Notes: generated by a model not told the origin, from the sequence alone. A stretch of DNA of 64,000 nucleotides from Peteryoungia rhizophila (GCF_004912145.1 NZ_STGT01000003.1:558001-622000), one strand, 5' to 3'; positions 36,955 to 46,833 are shown, counted from the stretch's first letter. Translations and numbers: made by a program.

Positions 36955-39018
36955 ATGGATCGGGTGATCAAGAGCCCAGTACGCGGTTATCGCGACGCAA
37001 ATTCGCAGATGCAGGCTGCGGCGCGATCCGGCGGGAGCCGGTCTGACCGTCAGGTCTACAGTCCACCGGCAGTCGATGCCAAGACACTGCCCGCCCCTGC
37101 CCTGAAGGCACTGTACCAGCTACATCGCAGTTCGACGCAGTTGCGTCAGACTCGGCAAGGGCTCTGGCTCGCCGTTCTTGTATACCTTTTCTTCGGCGTG
37201 GCCGATGCGCTGCTCATACCCGATGTCGCGATGCAGACGGTGACTGCACGCTTGGTCGTCGCCGTATCGGCACTCGCGGTGGTGGAAGTCCTGGTCGCCC
37301 GAGGCGTCGACCTTCGCTGGGTCGATCTGAGCTGTGCGGCAACGGTCGTCATGGGATATCTCGCCTGGCTGGTCCCTTCGACCCAGACGACTGCGGAAGA
37401 CGCCTTCCGGTACTATATGCTCTTCGGCACGATCTTCATGATGAGTGCCAACCTGTTCTTCAACCTTGTCTTCCGCTTGTCGGTTCTGACTTCGATCACC
37501 ATTCTCGTCATATTCCTGATCAGCATGTTTTATGCACCCGCACTCTCGCTCGGTCAGAGCGCGGTGGTCATTCTGTTCTACATTTCGTGTTTCCTGTTCA
37601 CCTCATATGTGAACTGGAAGCTCAACGAAGAGCGCTACAACGTCTTTCTGAATGCTATCGAGGCTGCACATCAGCACGACGAAGCCGAGAAGCGCGGCGT
37701 AGCGCTGGAGCGACTCTCCAATACGGACTACCTGACCGGCATGGAGAACCGTCGCGCCGTCGATCGGCGACTGCGCGACTACTGGACTGACTGGCAGACC
37801 GAGGGCAAGGCATTTGCGGCCATCCTCGTCGATGTCGACTTCTTCAAGAAGTACAACGACTTCTACGGTCACCAAGCGGGCGACCGATGCCTCATTCTCG
37901 TGGCGAACATTCTCAGTGAAACGCTGAAACCGCTGAATGCCTCGGTCGGCCGCTACGGCGGCGAGGAGTTCATCGTTTTGTCGCGCGTGACAGGCCGCGA
38001 CCAGGTCATGGCGCTCGGCGAGATCATCCGCAGTGCCGTCGAAGGCCTGCATCTCGTGCATGACCAGAGGCGCGACGGACAGGCTTTCGTCACGGTCAGC
38101 GTCGGCGCCTCCTATACCCGTCCGCAAAGTGGACCGAAGCTGGAGCGCATCATCAACGAAGCCGACCGGGCGCTCTATTCCGCCAAGGCAAACGGCCGCA
38201 ACTGCATCCGTCTCTTCAATCCGAACGACCCGCTGACCAGCGACGACAACGAGAACATCGCGGCCACGCTGCGCATGGCAATCAAGAATGACCTGGTACA
38301 TCTCGTCTACCAGCCGATCCAGAACCTGAAGACCGGCCGCGTCGAGGCCGTGGAATCGTTGATGCGGATGAAGATGATCGACGGGACACCGCTCTCGCCG
38401 GCACAGTTCATTCCGGTCGCCGAACGCACCGGCGCCATTCTCGACCTCGGCCTCTGGGCGATCCGTCGTGCCTGCACCGAGGTGCTGGCAACGGGCGTCG
38501 CACCGATGGCGAGCGTCAACGTGTCGGCCATCCAGCTCAAGTCGCGCGGGTTTGCGCTCGCCGTCTCGACCATCCTGGAAGAAACCGGCGTTTCAGGCTC
38601 GCAACTCGCCTTCGAGATCACCGAGGGCATCGACATGGAAGGGCAGTCGGATGTCATCCGCTGCATCACCGACCTCCAGGCGCTCGGCATCCGCATCTGG
38701 CTCGACGACTTCGGTACCGGCTTTGCCGGGCTTTCCTGGCTGCGCCTCTTCCCCTTCGACACGGTCAAGATCGACCGCTCTTTCCTGCAGGATGCCCGCC
38801 GGCCGGCCGGACGCGCCATGCTCGAAGACATCATCCGCCTCATCCGCAATCGCGGCCTGAAGATCCTGATCGAGGGCCTCGAAACCGCTGACCATGTCGA
38901 GTTGATGCATGAACTCGGTATCGAACTCGGCCAGGGCTACTATCTCGGCCGCCCGGTGCCGATCGACGAGGTGCGCATCAAGGCCTTCCCACGGCTGGCG
39001 AGCGTCAGCGGACGCTGA
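36955..39018 (+). CDS. GGDEF-EAL cyclic-di-GMP enzyme with membrane sensor
   Basis: A 687-residue inner-membrane protein. Residues about 75-230 hold five or six membrane segments, followed by a short linker helix, a GGDEF domain (about 260-425) and an EAL domain (about 440-685). The cyclase A-site reads GGEEF, so it should make c-di-GMP; no RxxD inhibitory site precedes it. In the EAL domain, the signature is ESL in place of EAL, but NVS, FEITEG, LDDFGTGF, VKIDRSFL, EGLE and QGYYLGRP are kept, so phosphodiesterase activity is also likely. The ATG at 36955 has TGGAG upstream; an in-frame GTG at 36931 is an alternative. It may feed the adhesin locus at 5.8-14 kb. Confidence 0.9.
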   Translation: MDRVIKSPVRGYRDANSQMQAAARSGGSRSDRQVYSPPAVDAKTLPAPALKALYQLHRSSTQLRQTRQGLWLAVLVYLFFGVADALLIPDVAMQTVTARLVVAVSALAVVEVLVARGVDLRWVDLSCAATVVMGYLAWLVPSTQTTAEDAFRYYMLFGTIFMMSANLFFNLVFRLSVLTSITILVIFLISMFYAPALSLGQSAVVILFYISCFLFTSYVNWKLNEERYNVFLNAIEAAHQHDEAEKRGVALERLSNTDYLTGMENRRAVDRRLRDYWTDWQTEGKAFAAILVDVDFFKKYNDFYGHQAGDRCLILVANILSETLKPLNASVGRYGGEEFIVLSRVTGRDQVMALGEIIRSAVEGLHLVHDQRRDGQAFVTVSVGASYTRPQSGPKLERIINEADRALYSAKANGRNCIRLFNPNDPLTSDDNENIAATLRMAIKNDLVHLVYQPIQNLKTGRVEAVESLMRMKMIDGTPLSPAQFIPVAERTGAILDLGLWAIRRACTEVLATGVAPMASVNVSAIQLKSRGFALAVSTILEETGVSGSQLAFEITEGIDMEGQSDVIRCITDLQALGIRIWLDDFGTGFAGLSWLRLFPFDTVKIDRSFLQDARRPAGRAMLEDIIRLIRNRGLKILIEGLETADHVELMHELGIELGQGYYLGRPVPIDEVRIKAFPRLASVSGR

Positions 39019-39040
39019 CATCAGGAATAATCGTCCGCAC

Positions 39041-39069
39041 AAAAAAGCCGGCCGCAATGCGACCGGCTT
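39041..39069 (-). terminator. Intrinsic terminator after parC (possibly bidirectional)
   Basis: On the minus strand AAGCCGGTCGC pairs with GCGGCCGGCTT (one U-G) with a 3-base loop, followed by a run of Ts. It ends parC, and the stem can also stop reading from the GGDEF-EAL gene. Confidence 0.85.
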
Positions 39070-39090
39070 CTTGGTTTCATGTCCGGGGTA

Positions 39091-41367
39091 TTAGCCCGAG
39101 AATTTGCCGCTGCGCGGGAAACCCTTCGGGACAAGGCGCCCGGCCGTCGCGCGGTCGCCGAGCCATTCGACCAATTCGTCCTTCGTCTTGGTGAAGGTGC
39201 GGCCGGCACTATCGGCCCAGGTCAGACCGTCTGCGATCGCAAAGCACTTCACGTCGGAGATGCCGCCATCCTTGTAGCGCTGCAGGCGCACGCCCTTGCC
39301 GCGGGTCATTTCCGGGATCTGGGCGAGTGGGAAAACGACAAGTTTGCGGTTTTCGCCGACCACGGCGAGATGATCGCCGCTCACGGGCACCACGAGCTTG
39401 GCCTCATCCGGCATACCGACATTCATCACCTGCTTGCCCTTGCGGGTATTGGCCACGACCTCGCCCTCCGGCACGATGAAGCCGTTACCGGCGGTCGAGA
39501 CGAGGAGCAGCTTGCGGCTTGCATCGTGCACGAAGGCGGTCAAGACGTCTTGGTCGTTTTCCATATCGACGATGATGCGCAGTGGTTCGCCGTGTCCACG
39601 GCCACCCGGCAACTTGTCGCCGCCCAGCGTGTAGACCTTGCCGCCCGTCGTCACGAGCAGGATCTTGTCCGTCGTCTGGGCCGGGAATGCCACCTTCAGC
39701 GCATCACCTTCCTTGAAGGTCAGCGCTGATGTGTCCGAGATGTGGCCCTTCAGCGCGCGAATCCAGCCCTTCTCGGAAATGACGACGGTGATCGGCTCTT
39801 TCTCGATCATCGCCTGCTGGATCGCCTCGACATCCGCGCTCGGGGCGTCGGAGAAGACGGTGCGGCGGCGGCCGAGTTCGGTCGCCTTGGCGTATTTCTT
39901 CTTCACCTCGCCGATTTCCCAGGCGACGGTCTGCCACTGCTTGTCATTGGAGGCGAGCAGGGATTCGATCTCGGCTTTCTCCGCCGACAGCGCATCGTGC
40001 TCCTTGCGGATCTCGAATTCCTCGAGCTTGCGCAAATTGCGCAGGCGCATGTTGAGGATGGCTTCGGCCTGGTTGTCGGTCAGATCCCATTTGGCGATCA
40101 TCACCGGCTTGGGCTCATCCTCCTCGCGGATGATGCGGATCACCTCGTCGAGATTGAGATAGGCAATCAGCAGGCCGCCGAGGATTTCGAGGCGCCGGTC
40201 GATGGCCGCCAGGCGGAACTTCGAACGCCGGACGAGGACGTCCTTGCGGTGGGCGAGCCATTCGCTCAGCACCTCGTTGAGCGCCATGACCTTGGGCACC
40301 TTGCCCTGGGACAGCACATTCATGTTGAGCGGGATGCGGCTTTCGAGCTCGGTGAGCTTGAACAGCGATTCCATCAGCAGCGTCGCATCGACCGTGCGGC
40401 TTTTGGGCACGAGGACCAGGCGCACGTCTTCCGCGCTTTCGTCGCGCACGTCTTCGAGCAACGGCAAGCGGCGAGCAATCAGGAGTTCGGCGATCTTCTC
40501 GATCAGGCGCGACTTCTGCACCTGGAACGGGATCTGCGTGACGATGATCTGGTAGCCACCACGGCCCAGGTCCTCGATCTCCCACTTGGCGCGCACCCGG
40601 AAGCCGCCGCGACCGGTACGGTAGGTCTCGAGCATCGAGGCCCGGCTCTCGACGATCACGCCGCCGGTCGGGAAGTCGGGTCCCTCGATGCCGCCGCGCT
40701 CCGGATGGGCAGGATCGGCAAACAGCTCCTCGACGGTGGCGCCTGGGTTCTTGATCAGATGGAGCGCTGCATCGCACAGTTCGTGGGCATTATGCGGCGG
40801 GATAGACGTCGCCATGCCGACGGCGATGCCGGTGGCACCATTTGCGAGAAGGTTCGGGAAGGCGCCCGGAAGCACCGTCGGTTCGTCGTCTTCCTCGTTG
40901 TAGGTCGGGCGGAAGTCGACGGCGTCCTGGTCGATGCCTTCGAGCAGAAGGGCTGCGACATCGGTCATGCGGGCTTCGGTGTAACGATAGGCGGCCGCAC
41001 TGTCGCCGTCGATATTGCCGAAGTTCCCCTGCCCGTCCACAACAGGATAACGCTGGGAGAAATCCTGCGCGAGGCGGACCAGCGCGTCATAGACCGACTG
41101 GTCGCCATGCGGGTGGAACTTACCGATGACGTCACCGACGATACGGGCGCATTTCTTGAAGGCCGAGTTCGGCCGGATGCCCATTTCGCTCATCGCGTGG
41201 ATGATGCGGCGATGCACCGGCTTCAGTCCGTCACGGACGTCCGGCAGCGCGCGATGCATGATCGTCGACAAGGCATAGGCGAGATAGCGCTCTTCGAGCG
41301 CCGCCTTCAGGTCGACCGGAAGAATGTGATCGCCACCCTCATCGGGCGGAAGCTGATTTGTCCCCAT
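39091..41367 (-). CDS. parC: DNA topoisomerase IV subunit A
   Basis: A 758-residue type IIA topoisomerase subunit that unlinks daughter chromosomes together with ParE. The breakage-reunion domain opens with [20 protein letters not shown] and holds the active-site tyrosine in [11 protein letters not shown] near residue 120. [20 protein letters not shown] follows. The C-terminal part is a beta-pinwheel with repeats such as [16 protein letters not shown]; the gyrase box of GyrA is absent, supporting ParC. The ATG at 41367 is chosen because AGGTGAG lies four bases upstream. Confidence 0.95.
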   Translation of the reverse strand: MGTNQLPPDEGGDHILPVDLKAALEERYLAYALSTIMHRALPDVRDGLKPVHRRIIHAMSEMGIRPNSAFKKCARIVGDVIGKFHPHGDQSVYDALVRLAQDFSQRYPVVDGQGNFGNIDGDSAAAYRYTEARMTDVAALLLEGIDQDAVDFRPTYNEEDDEPTVLPGAFPNLLANGATGIAVGMATSIPPHNAHELCDAALHLIKNPGATVEELFADPAHPERGGIEGPDFPTGGVIVESRASMLETYRTGRGGFRVRAKWEIEDLGRGGYQIIVTQIPFQVQKSRLIEKIAELLIARRLPLLEDVRDESAEDVRLVLVPKSRTVDATLLMESLFKLTELESRIPLNMNVLSQGKVPKVMALNEVLSEWLAHRKDVLVRRSKFRLAAIDRRLEILGGLLIAYLNLDEVIRIIREEDEPKPVMIAKWDLTDNQAEAILNMRLRNLRKLEEFEIRKEHDALSAEKAEIESLLASNDKQWQTVAWEIGEVKKKYAKATELGRRRTVFSDAPSADVEAIQQAMIEKEPITVVISEKGWIRALKGHISDTSALTFKEGDALKVAFPAQTTDKILLVTTGGKVYTLGGDKLPGGRGHGEPLRIIVDMENDQDVLTAFVHDASRKLLLVSTAGNGFIVPEGEVVANTRKGKQVMNVGMPDEAKLVVPVSGDHLAVVGENRKLVVFPLAQIPEMTRGKGVRLQRYKDGGISDVKCFAIADGLTWADSAGRTFTKTKDELVEWLGDRATAGRLVPKGFPRSGKFSG

Positions 41368-41573
41368 GGGTCTCACCTATCGGAGAAGACCCGCAACGGC
41401 AAGGAAACCGGGGATTCTGCCTGTGGATTAAGGGGCTGTGACCGTCATCACGCCACATTCACTCGGCACCGGTCTATGGCGAAAAGCGGTGGACGTTTTT
41501 TCAATCCCCCTTATAAATATCGCCGACCTTTTGGGCACGCCATGCGCGGCCAACAGCAACAGAGGACCTCGTC

Positions 41574-42770
41574 ATGACCTTGTACCGTTCCACCCGAATT
41601 CTGCTCGCGGGCGCCGCGCTTTGCGCGTTCACTGGCCCGGCGCTTGCGCTGGACGGACAGGATTTGCTCAAGAAGATCAATGCCTCCTTCGCCACCGGCG
41701 GCACGAGCATCACGGCAGACAGCATCGAAGTCGACGGCTCGGACGTCATCCTCAAGGGTCTCAAGCTCGGCGTCGAGGGCCCGGCGGCTGAAAAGCCCCT
41801 CGCACTCGAGGAGCTGACGCTCCAAGGCGTCAGCGAGGAAGATGACGGCTCCTACTATATCGAGCGCGTAGAATTCCCCGAGGTCAACGTCACCGAGGAG
41901 AAGTCCACCTTCAAGGTCCAGGATCTCTACCTTTCCGGCGTCTATGTGCCCGGCGACGCCAATGCCGAGGGCATTGATTCGCTGATGTTCTACGAAGAAG
42001 CTCATAGCGGCCCGGTCGACGTCACCGTTGACGGGAAGCCCGTCTTCTCGATGGCGGAAGCCGTCGGCACAATGGGCCTTTCTGAGGATGAGAGCACGAT
42101 CACCTTCGAGGGAACGGTGACCGGCGTGAAGGCCGACCTCAGCACCGTCGAAGATCCGAAGGCCAAGGAGACGATCGCAGCACTCGGCCTCACCAGCCTC
42201 GACGGCAACATGAACATGTCCGGTAGCTGGGAAGTCGAAAGCGGCACGATCGATATCGAAGACTACTCCATCGATTTCGCCAATGTCGGCAAGCTCAGCC
42301 TCGCCTTCTCCATGTCCGGCTACACGCTCGATCTCGTCAAGCAGATGCAGGAACAGGCCCGCATGATGCAGGCACAGCCGCAGAACGAACAGGCTCAGCA
42401 GGCCGCCGGCCTCGCGATGCTCGGCCTTGTCCAGCAGATGTCGCTGGTCGATGCGCAGATCCGCTTCGAGGATGCCGGGATCACCAAGCGCGGTCTGGAC
42501 TATGCCGGCAAGAGCCAGGGTGCAGACGGCGCGACGATGGGGCAGATGGTCAAGGGCATGGTGCCGCTGCTGCTCGCTCAGGCCAAGCTCGGTGCGCTGC
42601 AGAACGAGGTGTCGGCTGCCGTCAACGCCTATATCGACGATCCGAAGGCGCTGACCATCGCGGCAGCTCCCGCCAACCCGATTGCCTTCCCGATGATCAT
42701 GGGTGCGGCCATGGGCGCGCCGGAGACGATCCCCAGCCTGATCGGACTGAAGGTCACCGCGAACGACTGA
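41574..42770 (+). CDS. Secreted protein of unknown function (398 aa)
   Basis: A 398-residue protein with a Sec signal (1-25, ending GPALA-LDGQD). The mature part alternates short beta-rich segments (GTSITADSIEVDGSDVILKG and similar) with a glutamine- and methionine-rich helix (about residues 255-285, QMQEQARMMQAQPQNEQAQQ). The beta-rich pattern recalls AsmA/DUF-type periplasmic proteins but no diagnostic motif was seen. It has its own terminator and lies between parC and aspS in a divergent position. I do not recognise a function. Confidence 0.75.
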   Translation: MTLYRSTRILLAGAALCAFTGPALALDGQDLLKKINASFATGGTSITADSIEVDGSDVILKGLKLGVEGPAAEKPLALEELTLQGVSEEDDGSYYIERVEFPEVNVTEEKSTFKVQDLYLSGVYVPGDANAEGIDSLMFYEEAHSGPVDVTVDGKPVFSMAEAVGTMGLSEDESTITFEGTVTGVKADLSTVEDPKAKETIAALGLTSLDGNMNMSGSWEVESGTIDIEDYSIDFANVGKLSLAFSMSGYTLDLVKQMQEQARMMQAQPQNEQAQQAAGLAMLGLVQQMSLVDAQIRFEDAGITKRGLDYAGKSQGADGATMGQMVKGMVPLLLAQAKLGALQNEVSAAVNAYIDDPKALTIAAAPANPIAFPMIMGAAMGAPETIPSLIGLKVTAND

Positions 42771-42792
42771 TCGCCTCTTCGGTCACGATACG

Positions 42793-42824
42793 AGCCCGGC
42801 CCGCGAAAGCAGCCGGGCTTTTTT
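42793..42824 (+). terminator. Intrinsic terminator after the 398-aa secreted protein gene
   Basis: AGCCCGGC / GCCGGGCT form an 8-bp stem with an 11-base loop, followed by TTTTTC. Confidence 0.85.
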
Positions 42825-42842
42825 CATGTCCTGAGACAAAAC

Positions 42843-42870
42843 GAAAAAGGCCGGGATCGCTCCCGGCCTT
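42843..42870 (-). terminator. Intrinsic terminator of aspS
   Basis: A 10-bp perfect stem AAGGCCGGGA / TCCCGGCCTT with a 4-base loop is followed on the minus strand by TTTCG and then TTTTG. It sits 26 bases after the aspS stop. Confidence 0.85.
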
Positions 42871-42896
42871 GGTCATATCCAAATCCCTTAGGTGGA

Positions 42897-44687
42897 TCAG
42901 TCCTTCTTCGGCTGCGGTACGACGCGCAGCGACAGATCGCGCAGCTGCGCGGGCGTGGCCGGCGACGGTGCGTTCATCAGAAGGTCCTGAGCCTGCTGGT
43001 TCATCGGGAAGATCGAGATCTCGCGCAGGTTCTTCGCACCGACGAGCAGCATCACCACGCGGTCGATACCGAAGGCGCAGCCGCCATGCGGAGGGGCGCC
43101 GTACTGGAAGGCGCGGTACATGCCGCCGAAGCGTTCCTCGACGTCGTCCTTCGACAGGCCGACCTTCTCGAAGGCCTTGACCATCAGTTCCGGCGACTGG
43201 TTACGGATCGAGCCCGAGGCGATTTCGAAGCCGTTGCAGACCGCGTCATACTGATAGGCCTTGAGCGATAGCGGATCCTGGCTTTCAAGCGCTTCCAGAC
43301 CACCCTGCGGCATCGAGAAGGGGTTATGGGCGAAGTCGATCTTCTTTTCTTCCTCGTTGTATTCGTAGAACGGGAAGTCGACGATCCAGCACATTTCGAA
43401 GCGGTCGCGATCGACGAGGTTCAATTCCTCGCCGGCGCGGGTGCGGGCTTCACCGGCAAACTTGTAGAACTTGGCCGGGTCGCCGGCGACGAAGAAAGCG
43501 GCGTCGCCCGGCTCGAGGCCGAGCTGCTGGCGGATCGCTTCGGTGCGCTCTTCGCCGATGTTCTTGGCGAGCGGGCCAGAGCCGGCGATCTTGCCGTCCT
43601 CTTCCTTCCAGAAGATATAGCCAAGGCCCGGCTGGCCGGTGCCCTGTGCCCAGGCATTCATCCGATCGCAGAATGCGCGCGAACCGCCGGTCTTGGCCGG
43701 GATCGCCCAGATCTCGACCTTCGGGTTGGACGCGATCATGCCGGCGAAGACCTTGAAGCCGGAATCACGGAAATGGTCGGTGACGCCTTCCATGACGATC
43801 GGGTTGCGCAGATCCGGCTTGTCGGAGCCATATTTGCGGATCGCGACGTCGTAAGGGATACGCGGCCATTCCTTGGTGACCGGCTTGCCTTCGGCGAACT
43901 GCTCGAAGACTTCAGTCATCATCGGCTCCATCGTCGCCCAGACATCTTCCTGGGTGACGAAGCTCATCTCGACGTCGAGCTGGTAGAATTCGCCGGGCAG
44001 ACGGTCGGCGCGCGGGTCTTCGTCGCGGAAGCAGGGCGCGATCTGGAAATAGCGGTCGAAGCCGGCGACCATAAGCAACTGCTTGTACTGCTGCGGCGCC
44101 TGGGGCAGCGCGAAGAACTTGCCTTCATGGATGCGGCTCGGCACCAGGAAGTCGCGCGCGCCTTCCGGCGACGAGGCCGTCAGGATCGGGGTCGAATATT
44201 CGGCAAAACCGGCAGCGGCCATGCCTGTGCGCATCGACGAGATGATCTGGGTCCGCTTGACGATGTTCTTGTGCAGCGTTTCGCGGCGCAGGTCGATGAA
44301 GCGATACTTCAGGCGCACGTCTTCCGGATAGTCAGGCTCGCCGAAGACCGGCAGGGGCAGTTCCTTGGCGGCCGAGAGAACCTCGATCTCCTGGGCGTAG
44401 AGCTCGATCTCGCCGGTTGCCATGGCCTTGTTGGTGGTCTCTTCCGAACGGGCCTTGACCAGGCCGTCGATGCGGATGACCCATTCGCCACGCACGGTCT
44501 CGGCCAGCTTGAAGGCCGGGCTATCGGGATCGGCCACGACCTGGGTAATGCCGTAATGGTCGCGCAGGTCGATGAAGAGCACGCCGCCATGGTCACGGAC
44601 ACGATGGACCCAGCCCGAGAGGCGGACGGTCTGACCGACGTCGGACTTGCGAAGAGCGGCACAGGTGTGGCTGCGGTAACGATGCAT
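42897..44687 (-). CDS. aspS: Aspartyl-tRNA synthetase
   Basis: A 596-residue class II synthetase. It has an N-terminal anticodon-binding OB fold ([19 protein letters not shown]), the class II motif 2 region [19 protein letters not shown], a GAD insertion domain in the middle and motif 3 [18 protein letters not shown]. The ATG at 44687 begins [16 protein letters not shown], the normal start; the longer upstream frame is not part of the gene. In related alphaproteobacteria aspS lies close to rnd, but here about 7.3 kb of accessory genes separate the two. Confidence 0.96.
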   Translation of the reverse strand: MHRYRSHTCAALRKSDVGQTVRLSGWVHRVRDHGGVLFIDLRDHYGITQVVADPDSPAFKLAETVRGEWVIRIDGLVKARSEETTNKAMATGEIELYAQEIEVLSAAKELPLPVFGEPDYPEDVRLKYRFIDLRRETLHKNIVKRTQIISSMRTGMAAAGFAEYSTPILTASSPEGARDFLVPSRIHEGKFFALPQAPQQYKQLLMVAGFDRYFQIAPCFRDEDPRADRLPGEFYQLDVEMSFVTQEDVWATMEPMMTEVFEQFAEGKPVTKEWPRIPYDVAIRKYGSDKPDLRNPIVMEGVTDHFRDSGFKVFAGMIASNPKVEIWAIPAKTGGSRAFCDRMNAWAQGTGQPGLGYIFWKEEDGKIAGSGPLAKNIGEERTEAIRQQLGLEPGDAAFFVAGDPAKFYKFAGEARTRAGEELNLVDRDRFEMCWIVDFPFYEYNEEEKKIDFAHNPFSMPQGGLEALESQDPLSLKAYQYDAVCNGFEIASGSIRNQSPELMVKAFEKVGLSKDDVEERFGGMYRAFQYGAPPHGGCAFGIDRVVMLLVGAKNLREISIFPMNQQAQDLLMNAPSPATPAQLRDLSLRVVPQPKKD

Positions 44688-45078
44688 GATGTCGTGCTTT
44701 CCTGGACTGGTAGACGGCTGGCGGGCACAAGAATCCGGCACACGGCCAGCCGATAGAAAATCGGGCGGAAAAGCGCATGGTGCGCCTGATTTGTCAAGGC
44801 TGGAGGCGTTGGGCGTGGGTTCGTGTGGATTTGGCGGGAGGGGCCGAGAGCAGATCACCCGGTCCAAAGGCCAGGATGAGATAACTGCCATACCGCGGCG
44901 GCGCCCTCTATAGCCCCGCCCGAACCCAATGCGAACATTTGCGCTCGGGATAGGCCTTGGTCGATGTCATCCACAGCCGCATCAAGCCTCACAATTAGGT
45001 AAGCCGGTGAACGAATTGCCATATAATTTGGTAGACCGTGTATTATCATAGTCTTTATGAATCGGTGCGGGAAATGGG
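44688..45078. other. Intergenic region between aspS and the nuclease-like gene
   Basis: This 391-base stretch separates divergent genes. The left half is GC rich and holds the aspS promoter. The right 110 bases turn AT richer, with TATAAT at 45022-45027 as a possible -10 element for the plus-strand gene, although no good -35 sits at normal spacing. No reading frame or flanking repeat was supported. Confidence 0.5.
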
Positions 45079-46059
45079 ATGCAGTTTAAAACCAGGAATA
45101 TGCGCGCGCTAGCGGAGTGCGTCATAGGGGATGCGAAGCATTTTCCTTACCGCTCCAGCTTCTACATCAGCGAGTTTTTCGAGGACTGCGACTTACCATT
45201 TCGGCACGACGGCTCCACTCGGGTGATTTGGGCAACCGAAAGGCTCACGGAATTATTAGCCGAGCCGTCGACCCGGCCGAACGCCTTACCGCCTAGATTC
45301 GTCCACCTGTTTAGGACATTAATGGATCGTTCCGAGGCTGTTGATAGTGACCCTGATCGGGCATTGGCGCTCGAGGAACTCAATGCGCCTCTACGGAAGG
45401 AGGGTTACGAAGCCTACTTCGATGAGGGGGCAACGCTTCAGTTCCGGCACATCAAGACCAATAAGGTCACGGAGGTCTCGAACCCGCACCGACCGTTCGC
45501 GCCCGAAGAAATAAAGAAGCGGACGCAATTGTCGGACTACCTAGACAAATGCAGCGAGGACGAATTGATCGAGGAGATCCTGCTGCCCATGTTCCGGCAG
45601 CTAGGCTACCATCGCATAACCGCAGCCGGTCACGCGGACAAACAGCTTGAGTACGGCAAGGACCTTTGGATGCGTTTCACGTTGCCGACGATGCACGTGA
45701 TCTACTTCGGCATACAAGCGAAAAAGGGCAAGCTCGATTCATCGGGCGTCACTAAAACTGGCAACGCCAACATCGCAGAAATCTACAACCAGGTCTCAAT
45801 GATGATTGGTCACGAGATATTCGATCCAGAGCTTAACCGGCGCGTCCTTGTCGATCATGCCTTCATCGTGGCAGGCGGTGAAATCACCAAGCAGGCGCGA
45901 AATTGGCTCGGCGGCAAGCTGGATCAAAGCAAGCGAGCTCAGATCCTCTTCATGGACCGTGAGGACATTCTTAATCTTTTCGTCGTCACCAACATCCCAC
46001 TCCCAGCAGATGCCGTGCCTAAGGTCCGATTCGAGCCAACGGACGACATACCGTTTTAG
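45079..46059 (+). CDS. Predicted nuclease with Abi-type N-terminal domain (possible phage-defence protein)
   Basis: A 326-residue orphan gene. Residues 1-125 contain HFPYRSSFYISEFFEDCDLP and FRHDGSTRVIWATERL, a pattern I associate with AbiJ N-terminal-type domains of abortive-infection proteins. From about 150 a PD-(D/E)xK-like core appears: acidic helix EEILLPMFRQLGYHRI, then EYGKDLW with D195 and the strand YFGIQAKKGK with Q213 and K215 (the Q-x-K form of Mrr-like nucleases), then LVDHAFIVAGGEITKQARNW. The gene uses codons rare around it (TTA, CTA, ATA) and has visibly lower GC, so recent transfer is likely. No methylase or partner gene is adjacent. Family naming is from motif memory; function is inferred. 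Confidence 0.6.
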   Translation: MQFKTRNMRALAECVIGDAKHFPYRSSFYISEFFEDCDLPFRHDGSTRVIWATERLTELLAEPSTRPNALPPRFVHLFRTLMDRSEAVDSDPDRALALEELNAPLRKEGYEAYFDEGATLQFRHIKTNKVTEVSNPHRPFAPEEIKKRTQLSDYLDKCSEDELIEEILLPMFRQLGYHRITAAGHADKQLEYGKDLWMRFTLPTMHVIYFGIQAKKGKLDSSGVTKTGNANIAEIYNQVSMMIGHEIFDPELNRRVLVDHAFIVAGGEITKQARNWLGGKLDQSKRAQILFMDREDILNLFVVTNIPLPADAVPKVRFEPTDDIPF

Positions 46060-46134
46060 GCGCGAGGTTCAGATCGGATTATTAAAACCAAATTCCGACC
46101 CCAGTGCGGACGGTCACCGACTCAACTATTCCCC

Positions 46135-46743
46135 TCACTCCGGCAAAAGCACACTCGCCAGATCCAGCGGCGCGACAAACGGCTCGCAGCCGGTGCCGCC
46201 ATCGCCCTCCGGTGGCAGCTTGCCGTCGATCATCAGATGCGCATGGCCGTGGATCTGCGACCAGACGAGTTGCTCGACGGCCGCCCTGCCCTCCGGCGTG
46301 TCCAGCTTCATGCGCTTTGCCACCGGCCACGAGATCTCCTCGAGAACGGCATGGGCGGCGTTGGCGGGCGGGCCGATGGCCGGGTCGTCCCAGTCGAGGC
46401 GGTTGGCGGTGAACATCAGGCGGAAGAGATGTGGGCGGGACCTGGCAAAGTTCAGATAGCCGCGGGAGGCAGCCCGTAGCTGCTCTGCCGGATCATCAGG
46501 GGCTGCCGCCATGGCCTCCCGCATCGAGGCGGCAAACAGCCTGAAGCCTTCGACGGCAAAGGCGGTCATCAGGTGCCGCAGGGTCGGGAAATGATGCTCG
46601 GGTGCCGCATGGGACACGCCAACCCGGGCGGCGAGCTTGCGGAGCGTCAGGCCCTCCAGGCCCTGCTCCTCGAGCATGTCGAGCCCGGTGCCGATCAGCG
46701 CCTGGCGCAGGTCGCCATGGTGATAGGATTTCTGTCTTGCCAT
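46135..46743 (-). CDS. TetR/AcrR-family regulator (WHG-type C-terminal domain)
   Basis: A 202-residue repressor. The N-terminal HTH runs YHHGDLRQALIGTGLDMLEE, GLTLRKLAARVGVSHAAPEHHF. The C-terminal domain, with RSRPHLFRLMFTANRLDW, is the WHG/TetR_C_33 type. The gene is divergent from an ABA4-like gene, and the space between them has two matching palindromes, so it probably represses that divergent unit and perhaps itself. The ligand is unknown. Confidence 0.9.
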   Translation of the reverse strand: MARQKSYHHGDLRQALIGTGLDMLEEQGLEGLTLRKLAARVGVSHAAPEHHFPTLRHLMTAFAVEGFRLFAASMREAMAAAPDDPAEQLRAASRGYLNFARSRPHLFRLMFTANRLDWDDPAIGPPANAAHAVLEEISWPVAKRMKLDTPEGRAAVEQLVWSQIHGHAHLMIDGKLPPEGDGGTGCEPFVAPLDLASVLLPE

Positions 46744-46784
46744 GCCCCTTCATAACCGCTGGAAACCACCTCGTCAAAATCAAT

Positions 46785-46833
46785 CTTGACATTGCCAAGT
46801 TATCCCGCATGCTTATCTTGTCACCGCCAAGAT
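46785..46833. promoter_or_regulatory. Two operator-like palindromes between the TetR and ABA4-like genes
   Basis: Both sites fit CTTG-N7-CAAG. The first is at 46785-46799 (CTTG-ACATTGC-CAAG) and the second, with longer arms ATCTTG-N7-CAAGAT, at 46815-46833. Their centres are 32 bp apart, close to three helical turns. The first overlaps a TTGACA that could serve as a -35 element for the ABA4-like gene. Confidence 0.65.

Noticed and set aside
36955-39018. EAL domain of the GGDEF-EAL protein as catalytically dead
   Set aside because: The signature is ESL rather than EAL, but the glutamate and the other metal and catalytic residues (NVS, EITE, DDFGTG, KID, EGLE, QGY) are kept, so loss of activity is not supported.
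39742-41577. Long open frame (611 codons) on the plus strand opposite parC
   Set aside because: It is antisense to a well-supported parC frame, has no family motif or ribosome-binding site, and is the usual shadow frame in high-GC DNA.
43326-44756. 476-codon plus-strand frame opposite aspS
   Set aside because: Antisense shadow of aspS with no motif and no ribosome-binding site.
46060-46134. Second gene of a restriction-modification pair beside the nuclease-like gene
   Set aside because: Only 75 bases separate it from the TetR gene, and no methyltransferase or specificity gene lies on either side.
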